Positions 63,462 to 64,000 of a DNA stretch of 64,000 nt are shown piece by piece. The notes beneath the pieces were generated by a model. It did no database searches. It was not told where the DNA came from and was given only the letters and a program-made list of their open reading frames with translations. Location of the stretch: positions 4,464,001 through 4,528,000 of the forward strand of contig NZ_CP137854.1 of assembly GCF_033546935.1 (NCBI RefSeq), in the 5' to 3' direction. The position numbers and the translations under genes were made by a program. Position 1 is the first letter of the stretch, and each line of letters starts with the position of its first letter. This DNA comes from Xylophilus sp. GOD-11R (GTDB lineage: Bacteria > Pseudomonadota > Gammaproteobacteria > Burkholderiales > Burkholderiaceae_C).

Positions 63462-64000
63462 GGAATCACTTTTTCAAGTCGCTCCAGCCCCCGCTCGATC
63501 TGGTCAAGCCCGATGGTGAAGCCACCGGGCGCAGGCTTCGCGACCACGAACGAATACTTGATTCCTGATAGGTCGCAACGCTCTTTGTAAGCATTGTCGA
63601 AACGACCAGGAGGTTGTATTACGAGAAAAGCTCCCGCCTCCCGCACGCCGAAGAAGCCATGAGCCAGTTGGCTGCCCTCCACGCCCACGACGATCCGCGC
63701 GCCAGCGACGGCAGCCATGATCTCAGGCAATTCCGCCTCGCCGGGATTGATGACTTTGAAACCGATCGAACGGAAATAATCTGCCACCGCGGCCTCGTTG
63801 ACCAACTGACGGTTCTGCCCCGTCGCGCCCCGCGCCAGGAAAACACCGGGATGATCGGCTTGTCCCGCCGCGTGCCGCACCATGGCTCGCATCTGCTTCC
63901 AGCGTCCGACCTTGGACAAACTGTAGGCGTCGTCAACCAATATCTCCAGCTTTGCAATCCACGCACGCGCCGGCAACATCTCGCTGGCGACACCGAAAAG
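63458..64000 (-). CDS. GT61-family glycosyltransferase, C-terminal part (partial)
   Basis: The frame runs in from the right edge (codons before ATG 63979 are open) and stops at 63458; about 180 residues are visible. FLARGATGQNRQLVNEAAVA, FKVINPGEAELPEIMAAVAG and ARIVVGVEGSQLAHGFFGV match the C-terminal domain of DUF563/GT61 proteins that build capsular or other surface polysaccharides. The stretch is visibly poorer in G+C than its neighbours, as often seen for surface-polysaccharide genes gained by transfer. Its stop overlaps that of the convergent acyl-CoA ligase gene. Confidence 0.78.
   Translation of the reverse strand, partial: LFGVASEMLPARAWIAKLEILVDDAYSLSKVGRWKQMRAMVRHAAGQADHPGVFLARGATGQNRQLVNEAAVADYFRSIGFKVINPGEAELPEIMAAVAGARIVVGVEGSQLAHGFFGVREAGAFLVIQPPGRFDNAYKERCDLSGIKYSFVVAKPAPGGFTIGLDQIERGLERLEKVIP

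Noticed and set aside
1..64000. tRNA, rRNA, CRISPR, prophage or transposase genes.
   Set aside because: I looked on both strands and saw no cloverleaf-like, repeat-spacer or transposase sequences that I could support.

Overview
The window is a high-GC stretch (about two thirds G+C by eye, with strong G/C preference at third codon positions). It comes from a betaproteobacterium of the order Burkholderiales, most likely Comamonadaceae (Variovorax-like). The pointers are five Bug/TctC-type periplasmic binding proteins, an Omp32-like porin, a DUF2789 protein and an oxidative uronate pathway. I see no rRNA, tRNA, CRISPR array, prophage or transposase. Most genes are metabolic or accessory.

Layout. 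1-4.2 kb: housekeeping genes (dtd, gor, a small conserved-looking protein with its own terminator, amn). 4.2-7.9 kb: a long structured-looking leader and a 1121-residue surface protein built of Ig-like repeats. 8-12 kb: purT, a NodI/NodJ-like ABC exporter, a 3-hydroxyacyl-CoA dehydrogenase. 12-16 kb: a LysR regulator, an MFS transporter and a divergent, odd ketopantoate-reductase-like protein behind an AT-rich promoter region. 16-20.3 kb: VF530 gene and htpG, a membrane GGDEF protein and an RluF-like pseudouridine synthase.

20.3-29.7 kb is sulfur-related cluster 1: an IclR regulator with a good palindromic operator, a fumarase/aspartase-superfamily lyase, two Bug receptors, a mercaptopyruvate-type sulfurtransferase, a cytoplasmic BisC-like molybdoenzyme and an antiporter-like membrane protein. 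A palindromic repeat element flanks the second receptor. 29.7-31.5 kb holds DUF2789, a 2OG-Fe(II) oxygenase and a small hypothetical protein.

31.6-37.8 kb is a uronate operon: LacI regulator, uronate dehydrogenase, aldarolactonase and a complete DctPQM TRAP transporter, with a LacI-type palindrome in front of udh. The enzymes after the aldarate stage are not in the window. 37.9-46.2 kb holds a porin and a divergent IclR regulator, then an operon for threonate-type acid sugars on the minus strand (gntR, gntP-type permease, ltnD, otnK, otnC, otnI). 46.3-51.1 kb holds a patatin lipoprotein, a DOPA-dioxygenase-like protein, a flavin reductase-like protein, the divergent bdcA/bdcR pair and a cupin/carboxymuconolactone-decarboxylase pair.

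51.2-63.5 kb is sulfur-related cluster 2 and the most unusual region. On the minus strand are a CocE-type hydrolase, two Bug receptors and the decayed remnant of a rhodanese gene. Divergent from them are a single-chain fusion of a cysteine-dioxygenase-like cupin with four rhodanese domains (only one keeps its catalytic cysteine), another Bug receptor, an SsuD-like flavin monooxygenase, an FAD monooxygenase-like protein and an acyl-CoA ligase. Together these suggest uptake, oxygenation, sulfur transfer and CoA activation of an organosulfur acid that I cannot name. A GT61-family glycosyltransferase runs off the right edge.
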